Assembly: GCF_014649815.1 (NCBI RefSeq)
Contig: NZ_BMTT01000014.1
Location: 1 to 64,000, forward strand
Length of the DNA: 64,000 bases
From: Streptomyces mutabilis
GTDB lineage: Bacteria; Actinomycetota; Actinomycetes; Streptomycetales; Streptomycetaceae
Reading direction: 5' to 3'
Below, one piece after another: positions 52,248-59,998 of the stretch. Numbering within the stretch: the stretch's first letter is position 1; every line of letters begins with the position of its first letter. Both the position numbers and the translations under genes were made by a program. The notes beneath the pieces were generated by a model. The model did no database searches. It was not told where the DNA came from and worked only from the letters and a program-made list of their open reading frames with translations.

Positions 52248-53627
52248 TCAGCGCACGCCCACCGCCGCGAGCGCCTTGCGCTGGCGCGGGCTGGGGCGCG
52301 CGGGGAAGTACAGGTAGCAGACGCCGCCGGTTCCAGAGACGACCTTGCCGTTGGCGTTGTACCGCTTGGTCCTGAGCCAGATGTTCTCCCACTCGCGCCG
52401 CTTGTAGACCCGGCGCACGGCCTCGTTGTCGTCCGACGCCGGGTCGTTGGCGATCACGTCGCCGTCGGCCGTGAAGCCGATCACGGTCATCAGGTGGCCC
52501 GAGGTGCCGTAGCCGGCCCCGGTCAGTTCCTCCGCCAGGAAGGACTGGGACGTGATGGCGGGGATCCCGGCCGCGATCAGGGTCTCCAGGTCGGTGAGGG
52601 AGCCGAGGCGGGTGACCACGCCCTGGAGGTGCTTGAACGTGGCGGCGTAGGCGGCGTTGAAGGGCCAGTTGCCGCAGCCGGCGTACTGGTAGTCATAGGT
52701 GTACCGGGCCGCGTGGCAGACCTGCGGGTCGGCGTAGGAGGGGTCGACCCAGGCGAGCTGCTCCTCGGTGAGCCTGCCGCCCCAGTACTCGATGATCATC
52801 TGCGAGGAGGTGGGGCTGCACCAGGCCTCGCCGCCGTTGTCGTACTCGGGGTACTGGCCCTTGTGGATCTCCTGGGAGTAGCGCGGGACTCGCAGTTCCC
52901 GGGCGAGCCCCGGGGTGGAGGCCGGGACGGTGAAGCGGTCGGGGACGTCCGAGCCCATCACGCCGAGCCGCCACACGGTGGGCGTGGCCCTCGTGCCGGG
53001 GCGGCGGTACAGGGCGAGCCGGAGCCGGTAGGAGGCCAGGCGCAGGCCGGTGGAGGCGTCGTCGATGGAGAAGGTGTCCGTCCAGACGCTGCTCCTGCCG
53101 TCGCCCTGGTCGTCCACCGAGGTGCGCCGGATGTCCTGGTCACCGTCGCCCGCCGCCCAGCGCCCCATCACGTACCGGGGCGTTGCCGTGCCGTCGGAGT
53201 AGCTTCCCTCGAGTTCGACCTGGATCCAGGTACCGGCCGGGGTGTGCGCGTTCCAGGAGGCGACGACCTCGGTCGCGGGCACGGTGAGCCGGTGGACCGG
53301 CGAAATCCAGGTGGCGTACTCCCAGGTGGCGGTCCTGCCGGTGTGCGGATCGGTGTAGTCGGCGGTGCCCGCCGGGGCGCCGATCACGACGCCGGGGCGG
53401 TCGCCCGCGACGGGGCGGGCGCCTCGCGCGGTCCCGCAGCGCCAGTCGCGGAAGGTGGTCCAGGCGCGGTAGTCGACCTGCCGGCCGGTGGCGGGGTCGG
53501 AGTCCGCCGGGCCACCGCCCGTGCCGGGCGCGGCTTCGGCGGTGGCCGGAACCGCGCCGCCGGCCACGGCGGTGGCCACCGCGGCGGCCAGGACGGTTCT
53601 GCGGGACGGCTGTTCGGCTCTGCTCAT
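52248..53627 (-). CDS. secreted peptidase C39-like family protein
   Basis: This 459-residue exported protein has a twin-arginine-type start (SRRTVLAAAVATAVAGGAV, Ala-rich cleavage region). The N-terminal half is a beta-rich domain. The C-terminal half carries a papain-like core: catalytic Cys in EAWCSPTSSQM, His in GTSGHLMTVIGF and Asp/Asn in VIANDPASDDNEA, as in the peptidase C39-like family. It probably works outside the cell on peptides or the wall. Length and order are intact. ATG 53627 follows a GGGGGT stretch. Confidence 0.88.
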   Translation of the reverse strand: MSRAEQPSRRTVLAAAVATAVAGGAVPATAEAAPGTGGGPADSDPATGRQVDYRAWTTFRDWRCGTARGARPVAGDRPGVVIGAPAGTADYTDPHTGRTATWEYATWISPVHRLTVPATEVVASWNAHTPAGTWIQVELEGSYSDGTATPRYVMGRWAAGDGDQDIRRTSVDDQGDGRSSVWTDTFSIDDASTGLRLASYRLRLALYRRPGTRATPTVWRLGVMGSDVPDRFTVPASTPGLARELRVPRYSQEIHKGQYPEYDNGGEAWCSPTSSQMIIEYWGGRLTEEQLAWVDPSYADPQVCHAARYTYDYQYAGCGNWPFNAAYAATFKHLQGVVTRLGSLTDLETLIAAGIPAITSQSFLAEELTGAGYGTSGHLMTVIGFTADGDVIANDPASDDNEAVRRVYKRREWENIWLRTKRYNANGKVVSGTGGVCYLYFPARPSPRQRKALAAVGVR

Positions 53628-53783
53628 GGGCGGAAGACCCCCAGGTGTCCGAGTCGGGCGGGTCCGTTGCACGGTCGTGGGCCAACTATGACCGCAGCCA
53701 CCCGTTCCTGCCAGCACTTGTGCGCTCGCCACGCCATGAACATTGGTGCCGACCAGTGGCGCGGACCGGACCGGCGGAAGAAG

Positions 53784-53846
53784 AGCCGGGACCGGTCGCA
53801 GGAAAGCCGGGACCGGCCGGAGAGAAGTGGGGACCGGCCGTGGCGA
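53784..53846. repeat. three tandem 21-base repeats
   Basis: Units at 53784-53804, 53805-53825 and 53826-53846 share AG(C/T)(C/G)GGGACCGG(T/C)CG followed by a purine tail. The 21-base period equals two helical turns. They lie in the divergent region between the C39-type gene and the kinase-like gene, and the last unit overlaps the first codons of the latter if GTG 53840 is its start. Confidence 0.75.
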
Positions 53847-54538
53847 CGCGGTCCGATCGGACGCGATTAGAGTGCGGACGAACGCCGTCCGCCCCTTCGC
53901 GCCGCCCGGGAGCCCCGATCCACGACCTCGCAGCCCTGCTCCGCGGGCTCCCCCCTTCCTGCGGCCCCGTGCGCCTGATCGGCGTCGACGGGCATGCCGG
54001 TTCCGGGAAGTCCACGTTCGCCGGCCGGCTTGCCGCCGAACTGGACGGTGCGCCGGTGCTGCATCTCGACGACATCGCCAGTCACGACCGACTCTTCGAC
54101 TGGACCGGACGGCTGCTGAGCCAGGTGATCGAGCCCTTGCGGCGCGGCGAGACAGCGCTCTACGCCCCCTACGACTGGCGGGCCCGGCGCTTCACCGCAC
54201 CCCGCCCCCTGCCGCCGGCCCCGGTGGTCCTCATCGAGGGGGTGGGCGCGGGGCGGGAGGCGCTGCGCCCACATCTGGCCCGGCTGTTCTGGATGGAGTT
54301 GCCGTGCCCGGAGGCGTGGGCGCGCGGGCGGGCGCGCGACGGAGCGGAGCAGCGGACGTTCTGGGACGGGTGGATCCCGGCGGAGCGCCGGCACTTCGCC
54401 GCCGACCCGTCGCGCCCCTTCGCGCACCTTCTGGTGCGGCAGGGTGAGGAGGGGTACGAGGTACTGCCGGGGCCTGCGGGATGCGCCTCCGCACCCTGGT
54501 TCCTCACTCACGGTGACGGACCGTCCGCAATGTGCTGA
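53840..54538 (+). CDS. uridine-kinase-like P-loop protein
   Basis: This NTPase domain has a clean Walker A (VDGHAGSGKSTFAGRL, about residues 46-61 of the longest reading), a base/phosphate region LHLDDIASHDRLFDW and a later strand VVLIEGVGAGREAL. The layout matches uridine kinase/adenylate-kinase-like proteins annotated in Streptomyces as (uridine) kinases. Real substrate is unknown. The start is uncertain. GTG 53840 gives 232 residues and includes a rare TTA codon (53867-53869). GTG at about 53967 would begin just ahead of the P-loop. The upstream tandem repeats complicate the choice. Confidence 0.78.
   Translation: MATRSDRTRLECGRTPSAPSRRPGAPIHDLAALLRGLPPSCGPVRLIGVDGHAGSGKSTFAGRLAAELDGAPVLHLDDIASHDRLFDWTGRLLSQVIEPLRRGETALYAPYDWRARRFTAPRPLPPAPVVLIEGVGAGREALRPHLARLFWMELPCPEAWARGRARDGAEQRTFWDGWIPAERRHFAADPSRPFAHLLVRQGEEGYEVLPGPAGCASAPWFLTHGDGPSAMC
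53851..53862. promoter_or_regulatory. palindrome and possible -10 box ahead of kinase-like gene
   Basis: GTCCGATCGGAC is a perfect 12-base palindrome immediately followed by a TTAGAGT element (53867-53873) that resembles a -10 box. If that is the promoter, translation of the kinase-like gene must begin further downstream than GTG 53840. Confidence 0.35.
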
Positions 54539-54587
54539 ACTGGTGAAGATCACCGAGTCGCAACGGGCCGGAGTGCCCCAACTGCGC

Positions 54588-54616
54588 TTGACCCAGGTCC
54601 CGTACAGGTCTTACGT
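54588..54616 (+). promoter_or_regulatory. promoter of candidate small RNA
   Basis: TTGACC (54588-54593), a spacer of exactly 17 bases and TTACGT (54611-54616) predict a start near 54622. It lies in an intergenic region and its transcript meets a strong hairpin after about 70 bases. Confidence 0.65.
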
Positions 54617-54621
54617 TCTGA

Positions 54622-54692
54622 ATGTGCGGCCGTTCGAAGCCGCCCGCGGACACGAAGCCCCCGGTTGTTCCCCCGTGATCGGGGGCTTCGTT
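54622..54692 (+). ncRNA. candidate small RNA of about 70 nucleotides
   Basis: A consensus-like promoter is followed after about 35 bases by a small hairpin (GCGGC-8-base loop-GCCGC, 54626-54643), then by a terminator with a 10-base-pair stem (GAAGCCCCCG with CGGGGGCTTC, 54654-54689) and a loop containing CCCCC. The C-rich loop recalls the actinobacterial 6C RNA, but the six-C pattern in both loops is not met. No convincing protein is encoded; an open frame from 54543 runs through it. The alternative is that it is only the terminator of the kinase-like gene. Confidence 0.5.
54654..54689 (+). terminator. hairpin terminator
   Basis: A 10-base-pair stem with a 16-base loop (GTTGTTCCCCCGTGAT), followed by GTTCTG. 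It ends the candidate small RNA and could also stop read-through from the kinase-like gene. Confidence 0.75.
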
Positions 54693-54969
54693 CTGCCCTG
54701 AGCCCGTTTCCCGGCTGCTCCGTGACGCCGCCAGCTCACCCTCCGTGACGGGTCCTCGTGCGCCCCGTGCGCTCCACCTCGTGGAACGAGGGGTCCCGGC
54801 ACCCTTCGGAGGGGAGACCCCCGCGGGTACGATGCCCTCGGTGCGACCCGGGGCGCGGCTGCCCACACGCACCTTGCAACTCCGGCCCGCGGCAGAGCCG
54901 TTGGTCGAGGCGGCCGCCGGGCGACGGCTCGGCGGCATACCGACGGGGGCACGGTACGTGGGGGACGGG

Positions 54970-56835
54970 ATGGACTTCGGCACGCAGGGCCCGCAGGCCC
55001 CGGCCGACCTCGCCTGGCTGCGCGGCGTGGACGCCTACACCATGGGGGCCTATCCGCAGGCGGAGGAGGAGTTCCGGGCCGCGGTACGCATCGACCCCGC
55101 GATGGCCGACGGCTGGCTGGGCCTGCACGCGCTGCGCGTCGACACCACGAACGCCCTGCTCAGGATGTTCCGGCACCGGGAGCGCTTCGGCGAGCAGCGC
55201 GCCCGTCATCGCCGGACCCTCAACTCCTGGTACTGGCTGGGCTGGTGGGTGCAGCCCGTGCTGGAGAGTCCCCGCGACCTGCTGCTCGCGCACGCCTCCC
55301 ACTGGCTGGACGGCCGCCATGTCCCGGAGCTGGACCGGGCCCTGGCCGGGCTGCCGCCCGTGGACACCGACCCTCAGGTCCGCTTCCTGCACGCCTGCCG
55401 GGCGTACCTGGTCAAGGACTGGGAGCAGCTCGTCCGGCACACCGACCCGCTGCTCGGAGATCCCCTGCTGGGCATCGAGGCCGGTCTGTTCAGCGGCATG
55501 GCCCGGGTCCGGCTGGAGATGTACGGGCAGGCCGAACCGCTGCTGTCGGCGGCCCTGATGAGGTGCCGCAGCGAGCAGCCGCAGCGCAAGGAACTGCGGT
55601 ACTGGCTGGCGCGGGCGCACGAGGGCACGGGCCGCAGCGCCGCCGCGCTGCCGCTGTACCGGGCCGTGCACCGGGTCGACCCGGCCTTCATGGACACCTC
55701 GGCCCGGCTGGCCGCGATCGCCGAGGGCGACGGCTACGACGACGCCGCCGACCTCTCGGGGCAGGCGCAGGCCATCCTGGGCCCGGACGGCCTGGACGGG
55801 CCCGACGGGCTCGATCCCCTCTCCGGCGCCGAGGAGCGCGACCTGAAACTGTCCGTCCCCGAGCCCGGCCTGTCCGCCCCCCTGCCCTCTCTGACGGGAC
55901 CGCAGGTGCGGCAGAAGACCGACGGGCCGGCCCCTTCGCTGCCCACCGGTCCCACCGACCCGGCGCTCTTGGAGGAGGCGCTCGCCGAACTGGAGCGCAT
56001 GGTGGGGCTGGAGCCGGTGAAACGTCAGGTCAAGGCCCTGTCCGCGCAATTGAACATGGCACGCCTGAGGGCCGGACAGGGCCTGCCGGTCCAGCCGCCC
56101 AAACGTCACTTCGTCTTCTCCGGCCCCTCGGGCACCGGCAAGACCACCGTGGCCCGCATCCTGGGCCGCGTCTTCTACGCCCTCGGCCTCCTCGGCGGCG
56201 ACCACCTCGTGGAGGCGCAGCGGGCCGATCTGGTCGGTGAGTACCTGGGCCAGACCGCCGTGAAGGCCAACGAACTGATCGACTCCGCGCTCGGCGGTGT
56301 CCTCTTCGTGGACGAGGCGTACTCCCTGTCCAACACCGGGTACGGCAAGGGGGACGCGTACGGCGACGAGGCGCTGCAGGTGCTGCTGAAGCGGGCCGAG
56401 GACAACCGCGACCATCTGGTGGTGATCCTGGCCGGCTACCCGGAGGGGATGGACCGGCTGCTGACGGCCAACCCGGGGCTGTCCTCCCGCTTCACCACGC
56501 GGGTCGACTTCCCGTCGTACCGGCCGCTGGAGCTCACCTCGATCGGTGAGGTCCTCGCGGCCGAGAACGGGGACGTGTGGGACGAGGAGGCGCTGGACGA
56601 GCTGCGGTCGATCGCCGGGCACGTGGTGGACCAGGGCTGGATCGACGAGTTGGGGAACGGGCGGTTCCTGCGGACGCTGTACGAGAAGAGCTGTGCGTAC
56701 CGGGATCTGCGGTTGTCGGTGTACCCGGGGGTGCTGAGCCGGGACGACCTGGCGACGCTGCGGTTGCCGGATCTGATGCAGGCGTACGGGGAGGTGCTGT
56801 CGGGGCGGGGGCCGCAGGATCCGTCTTCCTTGTAG
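54970..56835 (+). CDS. AAA+ ATPase of CbxX/CfxQ (EccA-like) type with N-terminal TPR region
   Basis: This 621-residue protein begins with TPR-like helices (RGVDAYTMGAYPQAEEEFRA and later ELRYWLARAHEGTGRSAAAL). It ends with an AAA+ domain: Walker A GPSGTGKTTVARILG (about residues 382-396), Walker B GVLFVDEAYSL, and sensor region ILAGYPEGMDRLL with the arginine finger NPGLSSRF. The arrangement equals EccA of type VII secretion and CbxX/CfxQ, but no other ESX gene lies nearby. ATG 54970 has GGGGGACGGG ahead and the family-like first helix; ATG 54832 in the same frame would add 46 residues of low complexity. It likely remodels a protein partner using ATP. Confidence 0.9.
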   Translation: MDFGTQGPQAPADLAWLRGVDAYTMGAYPQAEEEFRAAVRIDPAMADGWLGLHALRVDTTNALLRMFRHRERFGEQRARHRRTLNSWYWLGWWVQPVLESPRDLLLAHASHWLDGRHVPELDRALAGLPPVDTDPQVRFLHACRAYLVKDWEQLVRHTDPLLGDPLLGIEAGLFSGMARVRLEMYGQAEPLLSAALMRCRSEQPQRKELRYWLARAHEGTGRSAAALPLYRAVHRVDPAFMDTSARLAAIAEGDGYDDAADLSGQAQAILGPDGLDGPDGLDPLSGAEERDLKLSVPEPGLSAPLPSLTGPQVRQKTDGPAPSLPTGPTDPALLEEALAELERMVGLEPVKRQVKALSAQLNMARLRAGQGLPVQPPKRHFVFSGPSGTGKTTVARILGRVFYALGLLGGDHLVEAQRADLVGEYLGQTAVKANELIDSALGGVLFVDEAYSLSNTGYGKGDAYGDEALQVLLKRAEDNRDHLVVILAGYPEGMDRLLTANPGLSSRFTTRVDFPSYRPLELTSIGEVLAAENGDVWDEEALDELRSIAGHVVDQGWIDELGNGRFLRTLYEKSCAYRDLRLSVYPGVLSRDDLATLRLPDLMQAYGEVLSGRGPQDPSSL

Positions 56836-56866
56836 GGCACCGGTGACGGTGTGGGCCGGGGCGGGG

Positions 56867-56893
56867 GCGGCAGCCGGCGTGGCGGGCTGCCGC
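56867..56893. terminator. hairpin terminator between converging genes
   Basis: GCGGCAGCC pairs with GGCTGCCGC around a 9-base loop, between the CbxX-like gene and the CBS-domain gene on the opposite strand. Confidence 0.75.
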
Positions 56894-56913
56894 TGCCGCC
56901 GCGGCTGGGGCGA

Positions 56914-57951
56914 TCACGTCGCCAGCGTCACCTCCCGGTGGGCCGGGTCCCGTACTTCGCCGACCAGCAGTTCCAGTACGTCCTCCAGGGCGACCAGGCC
57001 CAGGACCCTCCCCGACGCGTCCGTGACCTGGGCCAGGTGGCTGGCGGCTCGACGCATCACGGTGAGGGCGTCGTCGAGGGGGAGGTCGGGGCGGAGGGTC
57101 GTCATGGGGCGCCACAGGTGCTGCGGGACGGCCCGGTCCGACTCCTCGGCGTCGAGGACGTCCTTGACGTGGAGGTAGCCCATGAAGGCACCCTGTTCGG
57201 CCGCGACCGGGAAGCGTGAGTACCCGGTGCGGGCGGTGAGCCCGACGATCTCTTCCGGGGTGACCGAAGGGCCGACCGTCACCAGGGACTCGCGGCCGAG
57301 CAGCACGTCCGTCACCGGGCGGGAGCCCAGTTCCAGGGCGTCCTCCAGGCGCTCCTGCTCCTCGGGGTCGAGCAGGCCCGCCTGACCGGCGTCCTCCACC
57401 AGCCGGTTGAGCTGCTCACTGGTGAAGACCGCCTCGACCTCGTCCCTGGGCTCGACGCGGAAGAGCCGCAGGATCGCCTGGGAGCAGGCACCCAGCGCGA
57501 AGGTGATCGGCTTGCAGAGACGGGCGAAGGCGACCAGGCCGGGACTCAGCCACAACGCGGTCTTCTCGGGGGCGGCCATCGCGAGGTTCTTCGGGACCAT
57601 CTCGCCGATGACGAGGTGGCAGAAGACCACGGCGGCCAGCGCGATGACGTAGCCGAGCGGGTGGATGACTCCGTGCGGAAGGTGCATCCGCTCGAAGACC
57701 GGCTCCAGGAGGTGCGCGACCGTCGGTTCGGCGACCGCGCCGAGGGTGAGTGAGCAGACCGTGATGCCGAACTGGGCGGCCGCCATCATCTGCGGCAGCC
57801 GCTCCAGGCCGTACAGCACCTGGCGGGCGCGGGCGGTGCCGAGCGGTTCGATCTGGCTGCGGCGGACCGAGACGAGGGCGAACTCGGCGCCGACGAAGAA
57901 ACCGTTGGCGAGCACGAGCAGTGCGGCGAGGAGAAGTTGCAGGACGCTCAT
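56914..57951 (-). CDS. CorC/HlyC-type CNNM membrane protein with CBS pair
   Basis: This 345-residue protein has an N-terminal DUF21/CNNM membrane domain with four hydrophobic segments (LLLAALLVLANGFFVGAEFA, FGITVCSLTLGAVAEPTVAH, YVIALAAVVFCHLVIGEM) and a cytoplasmic CBS pair (VTDVLLGRESLVTV and ASGRVLGLVALEDVLELL). The C-terminal CorC_HlyC domain found in longer members is absent, so this is the short form. It is presumably involved in magnesium or cobalt efflux. The ATG overlaps the stop of the preceding longer paralogue (ATGA), and the two probably form a heteromer. Confidence 0.92.
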   Translation of the reverse strand: MSVLQLLLAALLVLANGFFVGAEFALVSVRRSQIEPLGTARARQVLYGLERLPQMMAAAQFGITVCSLTLGAVAEPTVAHLLEPVFERMHLPHGVIHPLGYVIALAAVVFCHLVIGEMVPKNLAMAAPEKTALWLSPGLVAFARLCKPITFALGACSQAILRLFRVEPRDEVEAVFTSEQLNRLVEDAGQAGLLDPEEQERLEDALELGSRPVTDVLLGRESLVTVGPSVTPEEIVGLTARTGYSRFPVAAEQGAFMGYLHVKDVLDAEESDRAVPQHLWRPMTTLRPDLPLDDALTVMRRAASHLAQVTDASGRVLGLVALEDVLELLVGEVRDPAHREVTLAT

Positions 57952-59279
57952 CGGGCGGCCTCCAGCACGGAGACCGGTGCCGTCCGCACGAGCCGTATGC
58001 GCTCGGCGCGGTAGTGGCCGACCTGGCGGACGGACAGCCGCCAGCCGGGCAGTTCCGCGCGGTCGCCGACGGCCGGGATGCGGCCGAGCAGGTCGGCGAC
58101 GAGGCCGGCCACGGTCTCGTACGGTCCTTCGGGGGCGTCGAGGCCGATGCGGCGCAGGGCGTCGACACGGCAGCTGCCGTCGACGTCCCAGGCGGGCCGG
58201 CCGTCCTCGGGCGACGCGGCGGCGAGTTCGGGGACGTCCTGGCCGTCGTGCTCGTCACGGACCTCGCCGACGAGTTCCTCGACGATGTCCTCCAAGGTGA
58301 CGACACCGGCCGTGCCGCCGTACTCGTCGACGACGACCGCGATGGGCTGCTCGCTGCGCAGGCGGGTGAGCAGCGGCCGTACGGGCAGGGTCTCGGGGAC
58401 GAGGAGCGCCGGGCGGGCGATCCGGCCGACGGGGGTTCGCAGCCGGTCCCGCGCGGGGACCGCCAGAGCGTCCTTGAGGTGGACCATGCCGACGATCTCG
58501 TCGATCTTCTCCCGGTAGACGGGAAAGCGGGACAGGCCGGTGGCGCGGGTCAGGTTGACCACGTCCTCGGCGGTGGCCGAGGAGTGCAGGGCGCTGACCT
58601 TCACGCGCGGGGTCATGACGTGCTGGGCGGCCAGTCCGCCCAGCGACAGGGTCCGTACGAAGAGGTCGGCGGTGTCCTGTTCCAGGGCGCCGGCCCGGGC
58701 GGAGTGCCGGGCCAGGGAGACCAGTTCATCGGGGGTGCGGGCGGAGGCCAACTCCTCGGCGGGTTCGATGCCGAGCGCGCGGACCAGGCGGTTGGCCACG
58801 GCGTTCAGCGCGGCGATCACCGGGTGGAACAGCCGGGCGAAGGCGTGCTGCGGGCCCGCGACGAAGCGTGCGACCTGAAGGGGCCTGGACACCGCCCAGT
58901 TCTTGGGCACCAACTCGCCGATCACCATCTGCACCGCGGAGGCCAGCAGCATGCCGACGGCGACGGACACGCCGGGGACTGCGCCGTCGGGAACGCCGAT
59001 CGCCGTGAACGGGCCGTCCAGGAGCCGGGCGAGCGCCGGTTCGGCGAGCATGCCGACGACGAGGGAGGTGACGGTGATGCCGAGCTGGGTGCCGGAGAGC
59101 TGGAAGGACAGCTCCTTCAAGGACTCCACGACACGGTGGGCGCGCCGGTCGCCGTCGGCGGCGGCCTGCTCGGCGTCCGGGCGTTCGACGGTCACCAGGC
59201 CGAACTCGGCGGCGACGAAGAAGCCGTTGGCGAGAATCAGCAGGAACGCGGCTGCCAGGAGCAGCAGGGGGGTGGTCAT
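57948..59279 (-). CDS. CorC/HlyC-type CNNM membrane protein, full length
   Basis: This 443-residue protein has a DUF21/CNNM membrane domain (LLLLAAAFLLILANGFFVAA, GTQLGITVTSLVVGMLAEPA, SVAVGMLLASAVQMVIGELV), a CBS pair (AQHVMTPRVKVSALH, YGGTAGVVTLEDIVEEL) and a C-terminal CorC_HlyC transporter-associated domain (WDVDGSCRVDALRRIGLDAP). It is paired in tandem with the shorter paralogue downstream. Likely role: divalent cation homeostasis in the membrane. The start ATG 59279 has a weak ribosome binding site. Confidence 0.93.
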   Translation of the reverse strand: MTTPLLLLAAAFLLILANGFFVAAEFGLVTVERPDAEQAAADGDRRAHRVVESLKELSFQLSGTQLGITVTSLVVGMLAEPALARLLDGPFTAIGVPDGAVPGVSVAVGMLLASAVQMVIGELVPKNWAVSRPLQVARFVAGPQHAFARLFHPVIAALNAVANRLVRALGIEPAEELASARTPDELVSLARHSARAGALEQDTADLFVRTLSLGGLAAQHVMTPRVKVSALHSSATAEDVVNLTRATGLSRFPVYREKIDEIVGMVHLKDALAVPARDRLRTPVGRIARPALLVPETLPVRPLLTRLRSEQPIAVVVDEYGGTAGVVTLEDIVEELVGEVRDEHDGQDVPELAAASPEDGRPAWDVDGSCRVDALRRIGLDAPEGPYETVAGLVADLLGRIPAVGDRAELPGWRLSVRQVGHYRAERIRLVRTAPVSVLEAAR

Positions 59280-59407
59280 GAGGCCGCCGCCTGTGGGGAT
59301 TCACAGCAGGGGGCGGCGCAGGTACTGCAGGACGATCCGTCCATCGCCGGAGGGAGTCACTCCTCGGGTAGCAGGAACCCCCGCGCACCGGGCGGAGCGA
59401 CAGGGGC

Positions 59408-59430
59408 GAGGACGCGACGGCCGCGTCCTC
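59408..59430. terminator. hairpin terminator of the PH-domain gene
   Basis: GAGGACGCG pairs with CGCGTCCTC around ACGGC, 54 bases past the stop codon of the minus-strand gene at 59484. It stands ahead of the CNNM gene pair and may instead be part of their leader. Confidence 0.6.
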
Positions 59431-59483
59431 GTTCCCAGATTAATCACGAAAGGGGTGCCCGCGGCAGGGTCGGCGCCTCCGCG

Positions 59484-59951
59484 TCAGCCGCGCGGTGCCT
59501 CGGGGGTGGCGGTGGAGCGGGCCTCGACGAGGGCGCGCAGGGCACGCGCGTCCTGGATGGCGCGCTGACGGGCGATGCCCGGCTGGATGCCGAGCGCGGG
59601 CAGGCTGCTGCCGTCGCTGAGATCGAGGAAGGCCCAGGGATCGCCCTGCCGGAGGTTGACCCGGATGATCTCGGCCCAGGCCAGGCGCCGCTTGGCGGTG
59701 AGGTTGACGACGGTGACGCCCGTCTCGTCGGCGGTGACGTGCGGCCTGGCCAGCAGGAACAGGACCCCGGCGAGGAGGAGGGCGGTCAGCACGAAGCTGA
59801 GGCGCTCCCCGATGCCGAGGCCGTCCAGCAGCATGCCGACCGCCGTGACGGCCGCGAACGCGAACACGGCGAGGACGGTCAGGACGGCGCGGGTACGGCC
59901 CGGCCGGAAGGTGACGGGCAGGGCCGGCAGGTCCGGCGTGGTGTCGGGCAT
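59484..59951 (-). CDS. PH-domain (bacterial PH-like) membrane protein
   Basis: This 155-residue protein has two adjacent membrane helices (AVLTVLAVFAFAAVTAVGML and ERLSFVLTALLLAGVLFLLA, residues about 22-70). A small beta-rich domain with the bacterial PH block LTAKRRLAWAEIIRVNLRQG follows, then a short helix-rich tail. Function unknown. It precedes the hisG gene's unit in the opposite sense of expression order: same strand, 47 bases downstream of hisG, so it could be transcribed with hisE-hisG. ATG 59951. Confidence 0.87.
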   Translation of the reverse strand: MPDTTPDLPALPVTFRPGRTRAVLTVLAVFAFAAVTAVGMLLDGLGIGERLSFVLTALLLAGVLFLLARPHVTADETGVTVVNLTAKRRLAWAEIIRVNLRQGDPWAFLDLSDGSSLPALGIQPGIARQRAIQDARALRALVEARSTATPEAPRG

Positions 59952-59998
59952 GAGGTGCTCCGGGGCGCGCTCAGTAACGGCAGGCGTGAGGGCCGTGG

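Larger units (their letters stand above)
54539..54969. other. intergenic region containing a candidate small RNA
   Basis: The 431 bases between the kinase-like gene and the CbxX-like gene contain a promoter-hairpin pair (54588-54692, separate entry). The right part has GGGTACGATGCC near 54825-54836, which could be a -10 element or an upstream start for the ATPase gene. No other gene is seen. Confidence 0.5.

Noticed and set aside
53872-54447. GTG frame (VRTNAVRPF...) as the start of the kinase-like gene
   Set aside because: It is out of frame with the P-loop domain; accepting it would need a frameshift for which there is no other sign.
54621-54650. Possible tRNA because of GTTCGAA
   Set aside because: No acceptor, D or anticodon stems can be drawn around it; it is better explained as part of a small hairpin transcript.
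54543-54701. 52-codon frame through the candidate small RNA
   Set aside because: Starts inside the kinase-like gene's trailing sequence, has no ribosome binding site, and contains the terminator hairpin.
59280-59483. Magnesium-sensing leader ahead of the CNNM genes
   Set aside because: There are hairpins, but no recognisable M-box consensus by eye.
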